Source: Neorhodopirellula lusitana
Lineage (GTDB): Bacteria; Planctomycetota; Planctomycetia; Pirellulales; Pirellulaceae
Reading direction: 5' to 3'
Assembly: GCF_900182915.1 (NCBI RefSeq)
Contig: NZ_FXUG01000013.1
Span: 124,001 to 188,000, forward strand
Length of the DNA stretch: 64,000 bases
Position numbers and translations under genes: made by a program. Under the pieces are notes generated by a model, which saw nothing but the letters and a program-made list of their open reading frames with translations, did not search any database and was not told the origin of the DNA. This document shows positions 35,399 to 44,500 of the stretch, piece after piece (position 1 is the stretch's first letter; the number at the start of each line of letters is the position of its first letter).

Positions 35399-36582
35399 GT
35401 TTCAAAATTGATTTGCGCCGAGCAGTTAAATTTGGTGACCTAGAACTTGTTCGAAAATATTTTGAACCTGAAGATCTCAACTGTAATGGATACTCTGGAA
35501 ACCAGAGTTTGTTGCACTATGCTGCGATCTGGGGAACGCTAGAAGTAGTTAAGTTTCTTGTTGGGCAAGGTGCTGAGGTAAGTAGACGAGCCGGCACTTA
35601 CAATGCTCCTGCCCTAACCTATGCTGCGGACAAGGGAAGAGTTGATGTTGTTCGATATCTAGTTGAGGTTGGTTCGTTAATCGATATGAGCCATGCTTTG
35701 ACAAACCCTTTACTCCGAGCTGCTGACGAGGGACACTACGATGTCGTCGAGTATTTCCTCTCCACCAACATCGATCATCATGCCAGCTACCGAGTTCCCC
35801 CGGGAACGCTGATTAACGCTCTAACGGAAGCGAAACAGGGAAAACACCAGGAAGTCGCCGGATTACTGAAGTCTCATGGCTGTCATCGGCCGGTGGAAGG
35901 AGTTGACATTCCGCTGTGGGAACCGCCCGCAGATAAGATGAGCAAGCGAACTCCTGTGCCGCAGAAGGACCAAGAAATTATCCAGTATATGGAACAGCGA
36001 TTCGGGCCTGCCGATAAAAATGCGATCCAGGAGCTGATCCCAGTCATGGAAGGGATCTCAGTCACCATCAACGTCATTCCGCCCAACGAAGTACACCCAT
36101 TTTTCGTTCTGTTTACCAATGGAATGAGTGACCTGCCAATGAAGGTTTCACCAGGACAGGAAGCTTGGCAGTATGCCGAGCTGGTGATGCATCTGCCTGC
36201 CGATTGGGTTCATCCTCGCGATGCAAGTGGCGAATCGGAATGGATGTGGCCGTTTCAGTGGCTTCGCAAGATGGCTTACTATCCGCACCTCAATGACACC
36301 TCGTTAGGACGCCCTGCCGCGATCGTTTCGAGCGACGATCCACCGACACCTCTCGGACCCAATACCGAACAAACGTGTCTATTGATGATCCCGGATTTTT
36401 CTAATCTCGATCCACCGCTCCAGCGAAGCAACAGTTCCCTGATTCATTTCTTTACCGTTGTCCCGCTCTACACGGAGGAACGGGATTTTGAACTGGAGCA
36501 CGGAATGAGAGTGTTTTTCGAGCGTTTCGCGGAACACCAGGTGCCAATGACCGTGGCCCCAAGTCGTCCGAGTTTCGTGTAG
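35395..36582 (+). CDS. Ankyrin-repeat plus Suppressor-of-fused (SUFU) domain protein
   Basis: A 395-residue cytoplasmic protein. Residues about 5-165 are ankyrin repeats (NQSLLHYAAIWGTLEVVKFL, APALTYAADKGRVDVVRYL). Residues about 185-395 match the bacterial SUFU family: DQEIIQYMEQRFGPADK, WQYAELVMHLPADW, WPFQWLRKMAYYPHLNDTSLG, and the C-terminal VVPLYTEERDFELEHG. Bacterial SUFU and ankyrin proteins are both described as immunity proteins in polymorphic toxin systems. No toxin gene is nearby, so an orphan immunity role is inference. It is coupled to the 62-codon gene upstream. Confidence 0.9.
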   Translation: MSFKIDLRRAVKFGDLELVRKYFEPEDLNCNGYSGNQSLLHYAAIWGTLEVVKFLVGQGAEVSRRAGTYNAPALTYAADKGRVDVVRYLVEVGSLIDMSHALTNPLLRAADEGHYDVVEYFLSTNIDHHASYRVPPGTLINALTEAKQGKHQEVAGLLKSHGCHRPVEGVDIPLWEPPADKMSKRTPVPQKDQEIIQYMEQRFGPADKNAIQELIPVMEGISVTINVIPPNEVHPFFVLFTNGMSDLPMKVSPGQEAWQYAELVMHLPADWVHPRDASGESEWMWPFQWLRKMAYYPHLNDTSLGRPAAIVSSDDPPTPLGPNTEQTCLLMIPDFSNLDPPLQRSNSSLIHFFTVVPLYTEERDFELEHGMRVFFERFAEHQVPMTVAPSRPSFV

Positions 36583-36644
36583 CTTAGTGATGATCTCATG
36601 CAATCAACACTGCACCAACGCCCTAACTTGTTTCCAATAGGCCT

Positions 36645-37091
36645 ATGAAATATTTCCCTGCTCTAGTTTTCGTTCCGCTCTTCGCTTTGGGCGCAATTGG
36701 GCTTGTTGGAACCTGCAAAAAGATCATGCGGATGCAGATGATCCGAGGCGAACGCGTTGGTGCGGAAATTCAATCGAAAGTCATTACGTCCAAGTTAAGC
36801 CGCAGCGACGACTATCTATTCGCGTGGGATGGAGCGGATGTGACTAAACGCAGTGACCAGCGAATTTTCCTTCCTCCGGAGGTCTGGGAAAGGTATGACG
36901 TCGGCGACAGCATTGATCTGGTTTTCGTACCGGGACGCACCTCGCCGTATCACCGCGACGGCATCTTTGCGAGCGATGGAAATCTAATTTTTGACTACGT
37001 GCTTTTGGCAATCGAGTTTCTGATGATGGTGGGTGCGGTCATTGGCGCACTCGCCATCATCATCAAAGCCGATCGTGGCTCGCATCGGTAA
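36645..37091 (+). CDS. Two-helix membrane protein, DUF3592-like
   Basis: A 148-residue protein with a transmembrane helix at each end (FPALVFVPLFALGAIGLVG and LLAIEFLMMVGAVIGALAIII). A central soluble domain of about 80 residues (GERVGAEIQSKVITSK, then VGDSIDLVFVPGRTSPYHRDG) lies between them. This layout resembles DUF3592 proteins, in which a small beta domain is held between two helices. It follows the SUFU gene by 62 bases on the same strand and may share its transcript. The function is unknown. Confidence 0.78.
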   Translation: MKYFPALVFVPLFALGAIGLVGTCKKIMRMQMIRGERVGAEIQSKVITSKLSRSDDYLFAWDGADVTKRSDQRIFLPPEVWERYDVGDSIDLVFVPGRTSPYHRDGIFASDGNLIFDYVLLAIEFLMMVGAVIGALAIIIKADRGSHR

Positions 37092-37268
37092 GTAGGGCCC
37101 AAAGCTGGACAACGTCACTGGGGTGTGACATTCGTGGCTGAAACCATTGGCCGCGATTTTCGCCACAATTTCAATCGTGTGAATGAGTCAGCGAGCCAAA
37201 GTTCGTGAAGCTGCCTTGGTTCTTTTTGCGGCGGACGGGTTCCACCGCATGGAAGGACAGTCCCGCGA

Positions 37269-38435
37269 TCACGCTTTCGTCGGAGCGTTTTGTGCAATGA
37301 GTTTTTTCGACTTCAATTCGTCCCAGAATGCGTCGGGGATTTTGACTTTCATCGCGGCGACGTTTTCGTGGACCTGTTGCGAAGTTCGTGCTCCAGGGAT
37401 AATTGCTGACACCGTGGCAGGGGCTTCGGCGAACTGCAGGGCCGCCGTTTTGATGTCGATCCCGTGTTTGGTCGCAACGTCTTGGATCGCTGCAAACTTT
37501 TGCTTCATTGGATCGGGGATGAGGCTGGAATAGTTGAAACGATTTCGGCCAGCCAAGTAGCCACCATTGAGTGGAGCGCCGACGACAACGGAGATGTCGC
37601 GTTCGTCCAATAGCGGGAACGTCTTATCGAGTGCTTCTTCGTGTTCCAGAATGGAATACTGGAGCGCCAATAGGCAAATGTCAGGGTCAGCAACTTCAAC
37701 GGCTTTGTAGATCGCGTGGGGCGAATTGATTCCGAAGCCCCAGGCTTTGATGATGCCCTCTTCACGCATCTTGGTGAGTTCTGGCATGGCACCGTTGACG
37801 GCTTCGTCATAGTACTTCAGCCAGTCCGCACCAAAGTCACTGTTCTGTGGTGACAGGTCGTGAATGAAAACGATGTCGAGCGACGAAACGCCGATACGTT
37901 GCAGGCTGTCTTCGACCGATCGACGTGTTCCCGCAGCCGTGTAGTCGTAGCTGTAATGGAAGGGAGAATGATTTGCCCAGTGCCATCGCTTCGGCAACGG
38001 TTCTGCGGAAGGGGTCAGGATCCGGCCGACCTTTGACGACAAAACATAGTCTTCGCGATCCTTGTTTCGAAGCAAATCGCCGAAGCGTCGTTCACTTAGG
38101 CTCAAGCCATAGAAAGGTGCGGTGTCGAAGTAACGAATCCCAGAATCCCAGGCCGCATTCAACATCGTAAGGATCTCTTCATCACTCGAAATGGTGTTGA
38201 ATCCATTTCCAGCCGCAAGTCCACCCAAGCCCATTCTGGATGTGGGCCGATATCTTTTGGCGCTGCTTGCGGGATTGGTCGGCAGTTTCTCGTCGATATC
38301 AACGAGACCTTTGGTCTTCATTACTTCGCCCGACGACATTTGGATCTTCAAAGCTTGGGCGGAAGAGGTCGGCTTCATCACCGTTCCAACGCCCAGTGCC
38401 GCGCCTGCTTGCAAAAGGTTTCTTCTTGTCAACAT
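37269..38435 (-). CDS. Aldo/keto reductase with Tat signal
   Basis: A 388-residue protein. A twin-arginine signal (TRRNLLQAGAALGVGTVM) precedes an aldo/keto reductase TIM barrel. The catalytic tetrad is visible: Asp and Tyr in IRYFDTAPFYGLS, Lys in DYVLSSKVGR and His in LDIVFIHDL. The C-terminal cofactor region is ATVSAIIPGARTSQQVHENV. It reduces a carbonyl with NAD(P)H; the substrate is unknown. Tat export of a cofactor-loaded reductase is common in planctomycetes. It ends 177 bases after the convergent membrane-protein gene. Confidence 0.94.
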   Translation of the reverse strand: MLTRRNLLQAGAALGVGTVMKPTSSAQALKIQMSSGEVMKTKGLVDIDEKLPTNPASSAKRYRPTSRMGLGGLAAGNGFNTISSDEEILTMLNAAWDSGIRYFDTAPFYGLSLSERRFGDLLRNKDREDYVLSSKVGRILTPSAEPLPKRWHWANHSPFHYSYDYTAAGTRRSVEDSLQRIGVSSLDIVFIHDLSPQNSDFGADWLKYYDEAVNGAMPELTKMREEGIIKAWGFGINSPHAIYKAVEVADPDICLLALQYSILEHEEALDKTFPLLDERDISVVVGAPLNGGYLAGRNRFNYSSLIPDPMKQKFAAIQDVATKHGIDIKTAALQFAEAPATVSAIIPGARTSQQVHENVAAMKVKIPDAFWDELKSKKLIAQNAPTKA

Positions 38436-39199
38436 GAGATTCTCTGCAGTGGATTTTGAGTGGACGCGTTTTCGAAAACTGAATTCGAAGAATCAGTTTC
38501 GAAGTGTTGCGGCAATGACTGGCAAATCAAAAAAGCCAACAGTGGGATTACGAGGCATGACGGTTCGATGTGAACTGCGTGATGATTGTGCGAGCATTGC
38601 CCTGAGTCGGCTTTGAGACGCCGGCTTTGAGGCGGCTTTGTATCGTTTGCGCAGTGACTCAATGTCGAAAAGAATTCAAAGACCGCCAGCCTGCGAGCAA
38701 GACAAAGGCGGACTGAGAGCAGTCGCTGAGAGACCTTTGTTGCAGATGCGATTGCGTTGGAAGTTTAGCTCCCATTGCGTTCGCCTAAGGAGCGCTGACA
38801 ACGCCCATGACTCTGCCGGTCAGCCGTCAGGAAATTGCAAGCACGCTAAAGATTTTGGGGCTGAACGTGGCTGTTGTTGCTTAAAGATTTCGCCATTGGA
38901 GAGTCGAGTGATTCGCTTGGCGTCTTGTCGGGCAGGTTGCGTTCACTCTCTACACACCGAGGCGAGGTGTGGATTTCGAAGTTTTCAGTGAGAGAAGGCT
39001 GGAACAAGAAAGTGGGATCCAACGAACTTTTAACTGTGTCTGTTTGAACCAATTTTGGCAGGTTGCCCAAAACGGCCTGCCGTCCATTACGTTTTGTCCC
39101 GCAAACGCAAACGAAGCGACAATCGCCCGATTAAATGGAAGTCGACAAGCCGGCTATCGCGTTTTGCAAACGCCAGGCGATGGGGTTCGGGCGTTATCT
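38436..39199. other. Intergenic region with no supported gene
   Basis: About 760 bases between the reductase start (-) and the end of a TPR gene (-). The frame at 38638-38991 (+) is Cys/Arg-rich and motif-free. The region should hold the promoter of the reductase. I see no repeat, RNA gene or phage-like element. Confidence 0.5.
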
Positions 39200-39964
39200 C
39201 TACACTGCACTTGTTTTTGAATGACGGGGTGAGTCTTGGGCTGATTCGCTTAGCTTGGCAATGCGTTCGGCGCACATTCGAGCTCTTTCGATATCGTCAC
39301 TATCAAAAAACAAATTGGCGATCCGCTTCAGACAGCAGGCACAGGTCACTTCATCGAGCTTGGCTGGAATGAAATGATCGACCAACGTGATGGCTTCGTT
39401 TTGTCGGCCCAGACGAATCAGCATGGAAGCGAATCCGATGCGGTAGTGGATGTTTTGCGGATCGAGGTTAATGGCGTGGCGAATCAACGCTTCGCTGACG
39501 CTATTGGGGTGACCGCACTTTTGAGCGTAGTAGCCCATTTTGTAATGGATCTCGGACGCGTCAGGTGTTTGCTTGCCTGCTTGTCGACAAGCCTCCATTG
39601 CCAGACGTGGTTGATCGATGGCTTCCAGACCCGCGGCGATCTTTAGCAATTCGTCGGCATCGGCGGTGCCGCTGGTGGCGACCGACATCAACAAATCTCG
39701 ACTGAGCTTTCGATGCCCGATCGCGCCGTAGGCAATTGCCAGTGAAATCCGTGGCAGGTTGTCGAGCGGTTGCAACAGGCTGGCGTTTTCAAGGGCGTCG
39801 ATCGCATCGGGCCATTCACTAATTTCGATAAGCGACATGCCTAGTACGAGCCATGCGTCCGCATCTTCGTCGTTTTGGGATACCGCGTATTGGGAAAATT
39901 GAATCGCCGTGTGGAAGCGACCGGCCTCGAACTCGACTTGCGAACTGTTGGTGAATCTCGACAT
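39200..39964 (-). CDS. TPR-repeat protein, paralogue B
   Basis: A 254-residue soluble protein made of tetratricopeptide repeats (VEFEAGRFHTAIQFSQYAVS, ADAWLVLGMSLIEISEWPDAI, IHYRIGFASMLIRLGRQNEAI). It is a clear paralogue of the protein at 40278-41174: both contain AAGLEAID-PLAM, MGYY followed by a Cys/Ser-Gly pair, NxHYRIG and a C-terminal VTCxxCLxRIA motif. The paired Cys residues may bind metal or form a disulfide. It is the third gene of an operon-like TPR - membrane peptide - TPR set. Confidence 0.9.
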   Translation of the reverse strand: MSRFTNSSQVEFEAGRFHTAIQFSQYAVSQNDEDADAWLVLGMSLIEISEWPDAIDALENASLLQPLDNLPRISLAIAYGAIGHRKLSRDLLMSVATSGTADADELLKIAAGLEAIDQPRLAMEACRQAGKQTPDASEIHYKMGYYAQKCGHPNSVSEALIRHAINLDPQNIHYRIGFASMLIRLGRQNEAITLVDHFIPAKLDEVTCACCLKRIANLFFDSDDIERARMCAERIAKLSESAQDSPRHSKTSAV

Positions 39965-40029
39965 GGCGTATTTCAGTTACCTAGGTGGAAAGTGAATTGA
40001 AGAAACAAAAGGGGGTAGTAACTCGCCAC

Positions 40030-40281
40030 TTAGGAACCGGGCCGAGGCTCGGAGTTCCAGTGGGTGGAGTGCAATTCGGTACGCCCCGGTAAATCGGGCA
40101 GAGTTGAGTTCATGGGAGCTGTTGGTTCGGGAAACCGAATTGTCAGCTGGCCTGATGCCGGGACAGCCATGATGGGTTGGCGGCTTCGTAGCCAAGCGGC
40201 CAGGATTGCTCCGATTGCACACATGACAACCAAGCCACCAACAAAAACGGTGTGGTAAAGCAGCAAGTCAGTCGCATTCAT
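40030..40281 (-). CDS. Small single-helix membrane protein in TPR operon
   Basis: An 83-residue protein from ATG 40281. One transmembrane helix covers about residues 9-29 (HTVFVGGLVVMCAIGAILAAW), followed by a short polar tail rich in Pro. Its start overlaps the stop of the upstream TPR gene as ATGA, so it is translationally coupled; this is the main support for the short gene. It probably anchors or partners the two TPR proteins at the membrane. No family is recognised. Confidence 0.75.
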   Translation of the reverse strand: MNATDLLLYHTVFVGGLVVMCAIGAILAAWLRSRQPIMAVPASGQLTIRFPEPTAPMNSTLPDLPGRTELHSTHWNSEPRPGS

Positions 40282-41174
40282 CGCTCGCCCTCCGTATCGA
40301 TTGGGGTCGGTGATCCGGTCGAGTTGTTTGATGTTGCTTCTTTGCTTTGTCGCAAAAGGTCTGCCCGCGTAACACAAGCTTCGGCGAGTTGGCTCATGTC
40401 TTTTCGGGCGAGAACCGTCGCGATCCGTGTCAGGCAAGAAACGCAGGTCACGCGACGGATGTCTAATACCGATAGCGGTTGCATCGCTTGCGCGGCTTCG
40501 TCTTCGCGGTCCAGTTGGATCAGCAGCGACACCAATCCAATCCGGTAGTGAACGTTGGCGGGATCAAGCTGCAGAGCCCGGCAAGTCAGCGCTTCGGTCA
40601 TGTAAAGCGGTTGGCCTGAACGCGCGGAGTAGTAGCCCATGTCGTAGTACGCTTGGGCGACGTGTTCGTCTTGTTCGGTAATCCACTCGCAAACCTGCAT
40701 GGCAAGTTGAGGTGCATCTATTGCTTCGAGTCCCGCCGCGACTTGCAGCATCAGGGTGGGAGACAGCCGGCGACTGAGGGCGAGCTGCAGATACAGTTCG
40801 CGGGCAAGATCGATCCGCCGAAGTTGAGCGTAGCAGGACGCCAAGGCAATCCGAACTTCGTCCTGGACCGGACAGAGCAGGCTGGCTTTTTCAAAGACGT
40901 CGGCGGCTTCGAGGGGTCGGCCAAGATCGTGCAGTGCGAGCCCCAGCAACTGCAGCGAGTCGGCGGAGTCGGATTTCGAGCACAGCTTGACGACTTCGGC
41001 AAGTTGACCGTTTTTGTATCGCTGCCAAGCTTCCGGCTGAGCGGTTGCCAGGGAATTCAGAGCGGCTTGTGACTTGTCAGCTGGCTTAGTGTCGTCCGTA
41101 TTTGTCGGTGGATTCGAGTGACCGGGGGATTGTTCCGAAGGAGCGGAACCTTGCGGTGGTGGAATGAATTCCAT
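40278..41174 (-). CDS. TPR-repeat protein, paralogue A
   Basis: A 298-residue soluble protein. A Pro/Ser-rich N-terminal 40 residues precede TPR-type helices (ADSLQLLGLALHDLGRPLEA, VRIALASCYAQLRRIDLAREL, VHYRIGLVSLLIQLDREDEAA). It shares the order of motifs with the paralogue at 39200-39964, including VTCVSCLTRIATVL near the C terminus. Its stop overlaps the start of the small membrane protein. The upstream terminator after the giant kinase suggests that this operon has its own promoter in 41175-41415. Confidence 0.9.
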   Translation of the reverse strand: MEFIPPPQGSAPSEQSPGHSNPPTNTDDTKPADKSQAALNSLATAQPEAWQRYKNGQLAEVVKLCSKSDSADSLQLLGLALHDLGRPLEAADVFEKASLLCPVQDEVRIALASCYAQLRRIDLARELYLQLALSRRLSPTLMLQVAAGLEAIDAPQLAMQVCEWITEQDEHVAQAYYDMGYYSARSGQPLYMTEALTCRALQLDPANVHYRIGLVSLLIQLDREDEAAQAMQPLSVLDIRRVTCVSCLTRIATVLARKDMSQLAEACVTRADLLRQSKEATSNNSTGSPTPIDTEGER

Positions 41175-41588
41175 CTAGATGCCTCGTATAGCGTTGCGCA
41201 AATTCGACCGATGCCGGCAGAATCGCTGGGGATCGCTCTTGCTGGAAAGTCAGCGAAAGCGATGCAACCTCTGCGTGGCGGGCTGGCATCCATGACGATG
41301 ATTCCAATGGAATTCGTTCGCCGATGCTGGCTGGCTGCGTCGAATGCAGTTGCTGTTGAGAACCGTTCGCATTACGGTACTGCATCGCGGTCCGGTATGT
41401 CAACGCATACCGGGCAAAAAATAGAGGCGCCCAATCCGCCTCGCACCAATCTTGGCTTTCACCAAGATTGGGCGGGCAGACGGGGCAACCCGCTTGCTGG
41501 AGAGAAGAAGCGAGCTGCAATGGGCTTTGGAGGACGTGGTTAGCGACGTCCGATGTTTCACGAAGACCGAGTGTTCGAACAGACGTTG
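41175..41588. other. Intergenic region between kinase and TPR operon
   Basis: About 410 bases. It holds a minus-strand terminator, an adjacent second hairpin (41446-41471, 10-bp perfect stem CCAATCTTGG/CCAAGATTGG with a six-base loop) and presumably the TPR operon promoter. A minus-strand frame at 41086-41520 crosses it but overlaps the TPR gene in another frame and lacks support. Confidence 0.6.
41416..41442 (-). terminator. Terminator after the giant kinase gene
   Basis: Read on the minus strand, GAGGCG-GATTGGG-CGCCTC is followed by TATTTTTT. It lies about 145 bases after the kinase stop and is preceded by a second strong hairpin. Confidence 0.78.
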
Positions 41589-44500
41589 TTAAGACTGGTC
41601 AAGCGAGCTGGTTTCGAAGTCGTCGACAGGTTCGAACGTGCTATCGCGTTTTTCAATTTGCGCGGACTTGATGTAGTCTTGTAGTTCGACCAGCGAGTCA
41701 TATAGCTGGTCGAGTTCCGTTGCTTTGATCGCTTTTTCGCCTCGCGATGCGATTTCAGACAATCCATCCAGGCCAACTGATCCGCCAGAACCACGGAGTT
41801 GATGCAGGCGACCAGAAATGCTTGGGATGTCGCCGGTTTCGTAGGCATTGAGCATCTCCGGCAAGAAATCCACAGTGCGATCGATCAAGTCACATGCAAA
41901 CGGATAACGCCAGTCGTAGGTGAAAATCGTGTTGATCGCGGGAGGTATGTCGGCCAGTTCAGTGTGTTCGTCGAACTCGTGGTCGCGTTGGAGTTCTTGG
42001 TTCAGTGGAGACTCGTGGTCCAGTGGGGACTCGTGGTTCACTGGGGAGTCCGGGCCCAGTGGCGACTCTGGAGCGAGAGTTTCAGACTGCTCGTGAAATT
42101 GGGGTGTGTCTGTCGCTGGTAGTGCTTCGGCGGGCGTCGCTGGGACTACCGAATCGGGAATCGAATCGAGATTCTCCGGTGCAACGTTTTGGTTGTTTGA
42201 GATGAAACCGTCGAGCGGCGAAACCGCATGGGTTGAAACCGTGTTGTTCAACAGTGAGTTTGTTGAAACACTGGTCAACAGTGCATCGAGATCGATTGGT
42301 TTGGCGAGATATCCTGAGCAACCTGCCTCGCGGCATCGCGTCTCGTCGCCAGTCATGGCGTTGGCGGTTAGGGCGATGATAGGGCGTTGATAACCGCGTC
42401 GTCGCAGTTCGGCCGCCGCAGTGTATCCATCCATGACGGGCATCTGCATGTCCATCAACACCAGATCGTACGCGTCGTGATTGGTTTGCAATTCGTCCAG
42501 TGCTTCTTGGCCATTGCAAGCGATTTCGAGTTCCGCGCCAGCGTCTTTAAGCAGCAATGACATGAGTCGTCGATTCGTCTCGCAGTCGTCGGTGATCAGG
42601 ACGCGAATGCCGGTAAGATCAGGACGTCCGGTGGCCGCAACTTGCCATCGCGACAGTTCGCTATCATGGCCGGGCGATTCGTCGGAGTGTGCAGGTTCGG
42701 GACACTGGACGTTCAAGCACAGTGTCATCGTTGTCCCAACATTTTCCTCGCTTGATAGCTCCAGTTTGCCGTCGAGAGCTTCGGCGAGTCGTTTGCTAAT
42801 CGCCAGCCCGAGCCCGGTGCCGCCGTAGTTTCGGGTTGTGGTGGAGTTGGCTTGCGTGAAGGGTTCGAACACGGACTTCAACTTATCCGCCGGCATACCA
42901 ATGCCAGTGTCTTGCACTGCGATTTCAAGGTGCGTCGGATCGGATGATTCAATGCGAACGTTGACTCCGCCTTCGTGGGTAAACTTGATTGAGTTGCCAA
43001 TCAGGTTGGTCAGGATTTGACGCAAGCGAGTCGGGTCGCTGTAGATTGTTTTGGGAACACTGGTTCCGATTTGAGGATCGAGGGTAATGCCCTTTTGGAT
43101 CGCCTTGGAACGCAATGATGCGATCACGTCGTTGATGATCTGGGTTGGATTGCAGGGAACGTTTTCGATTTGGATCTTGTCGGCTTCGATCTTCGAAATG
43201 TCCAGAATGTCATTCAGCAATTCCAGCAGATGGACTCCGTTGGAATGAATCGTTTGCAAATGAGATTCGTGTTCCTGCACATCGGTTACGACACCGCGAA
43301 GAAGCAGTTCTGAGAAGCCTAGAATGCCGGTGAGTGGCGTTCGGATTTCATGGCTCATGCTTGCCAGGAATTGGCTTTTGGCCTTGTTGGCGTCTTCGGC
43401 AATTGTTTTGGCGAGTTGAAGGTCTTTTTGAGTTTCGGTCAGTTCTTGGGTCGCCAGTTCCAATTCATTCGTACGAGCGATTTCAGATGCGGTGCGATCG
43501 CGGACTTTTTGTTCGAGGTTCAGGTTCAGGTCGTGCAGTTGTTGAAAACTGTCCGCTTTCTCCAACGCCGCACCGGCAGCACTTGCAAGATAATCCGCGA
43601 TCCGTACGTCGTCCTCACCGAACACTGTCGCAAACCGGCGATTGACGACGTACAGAAACGCGGTTGTTTTTTCGTTGACATCAATGGGGCTGCACAGATG
43701 GATCCCAGCGGACTCTGTCATGCAGTCGACCAAGTCGAGTTCGCCGCGTTGGCAAACCACGGTTTGGTGTGCGTCTCTTGCTTGTTTAACGATGTCGGCG
43801 TCATACATTTGCCCGGGCGGGCTCGTTTGCAGTTCTTGCTCGTCGTTGTCAAAGACTAAGAATACCTGCTCACCGAGGACAATTCGGTTGGCCCCGCGGA
43901 GCACTTCATCGTGGATCTGTGCGGGAAGCGTGCTGGTTGCAATGCGTCGTCCGGCGGCGAGCAATGCATCGAATCGGTTGAGCAAAGACAAAGACGCGCC
44001 ATGGTTGACGTCGTTGTCATCTTCTTGAAGTTTCTGTAACGCCTCTTTCGCCAATTCCAGTTCGTCTTGATCGATGGGCCAGTTGTACTCTTCCGCGTAT
44101 GCGGCATAGAGAACTAGTGTTTCGGCGTGTTGCGTGACTGCGTCCTGTGAGGTGGCATAGTCTAGGCTCTTCTGAAAGGCATGCCGTGACTGACGTTCTT
44201 TGCCTACCAGGGCAAGTGCCGCGCCGAATTCTCGCCAAGCGTGGGGACGTTCGTTTGGAAATTGACGGGCTACAGCGACCGCTGATTTTGCTGACGTGAG
44301 CAGTTCCTGCACCATTTGCAGACGGGTGTTGGCGCTACGCGGGATTGAGTTTTCTAGGTGCCGACGTTTCGCCGAAGTCAACCACGAATTGGCAGAGTTG
44401 ACATAGACGTTACTGACCTGGGAATCCTTTGCAATTTTCAAGGCGTGTTCAAAGGACTTTGCGGCGGTATCAAACTTTTCTAAGTAGAACTCACGTACGC

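Noticed and set aside
41086-41520. 144-codon frame upstream of the TPR operon
   Set aside because: It overlaps the TPR gene out of frame, runs through the two hairpins after the kinase gene, and shows no family motif.
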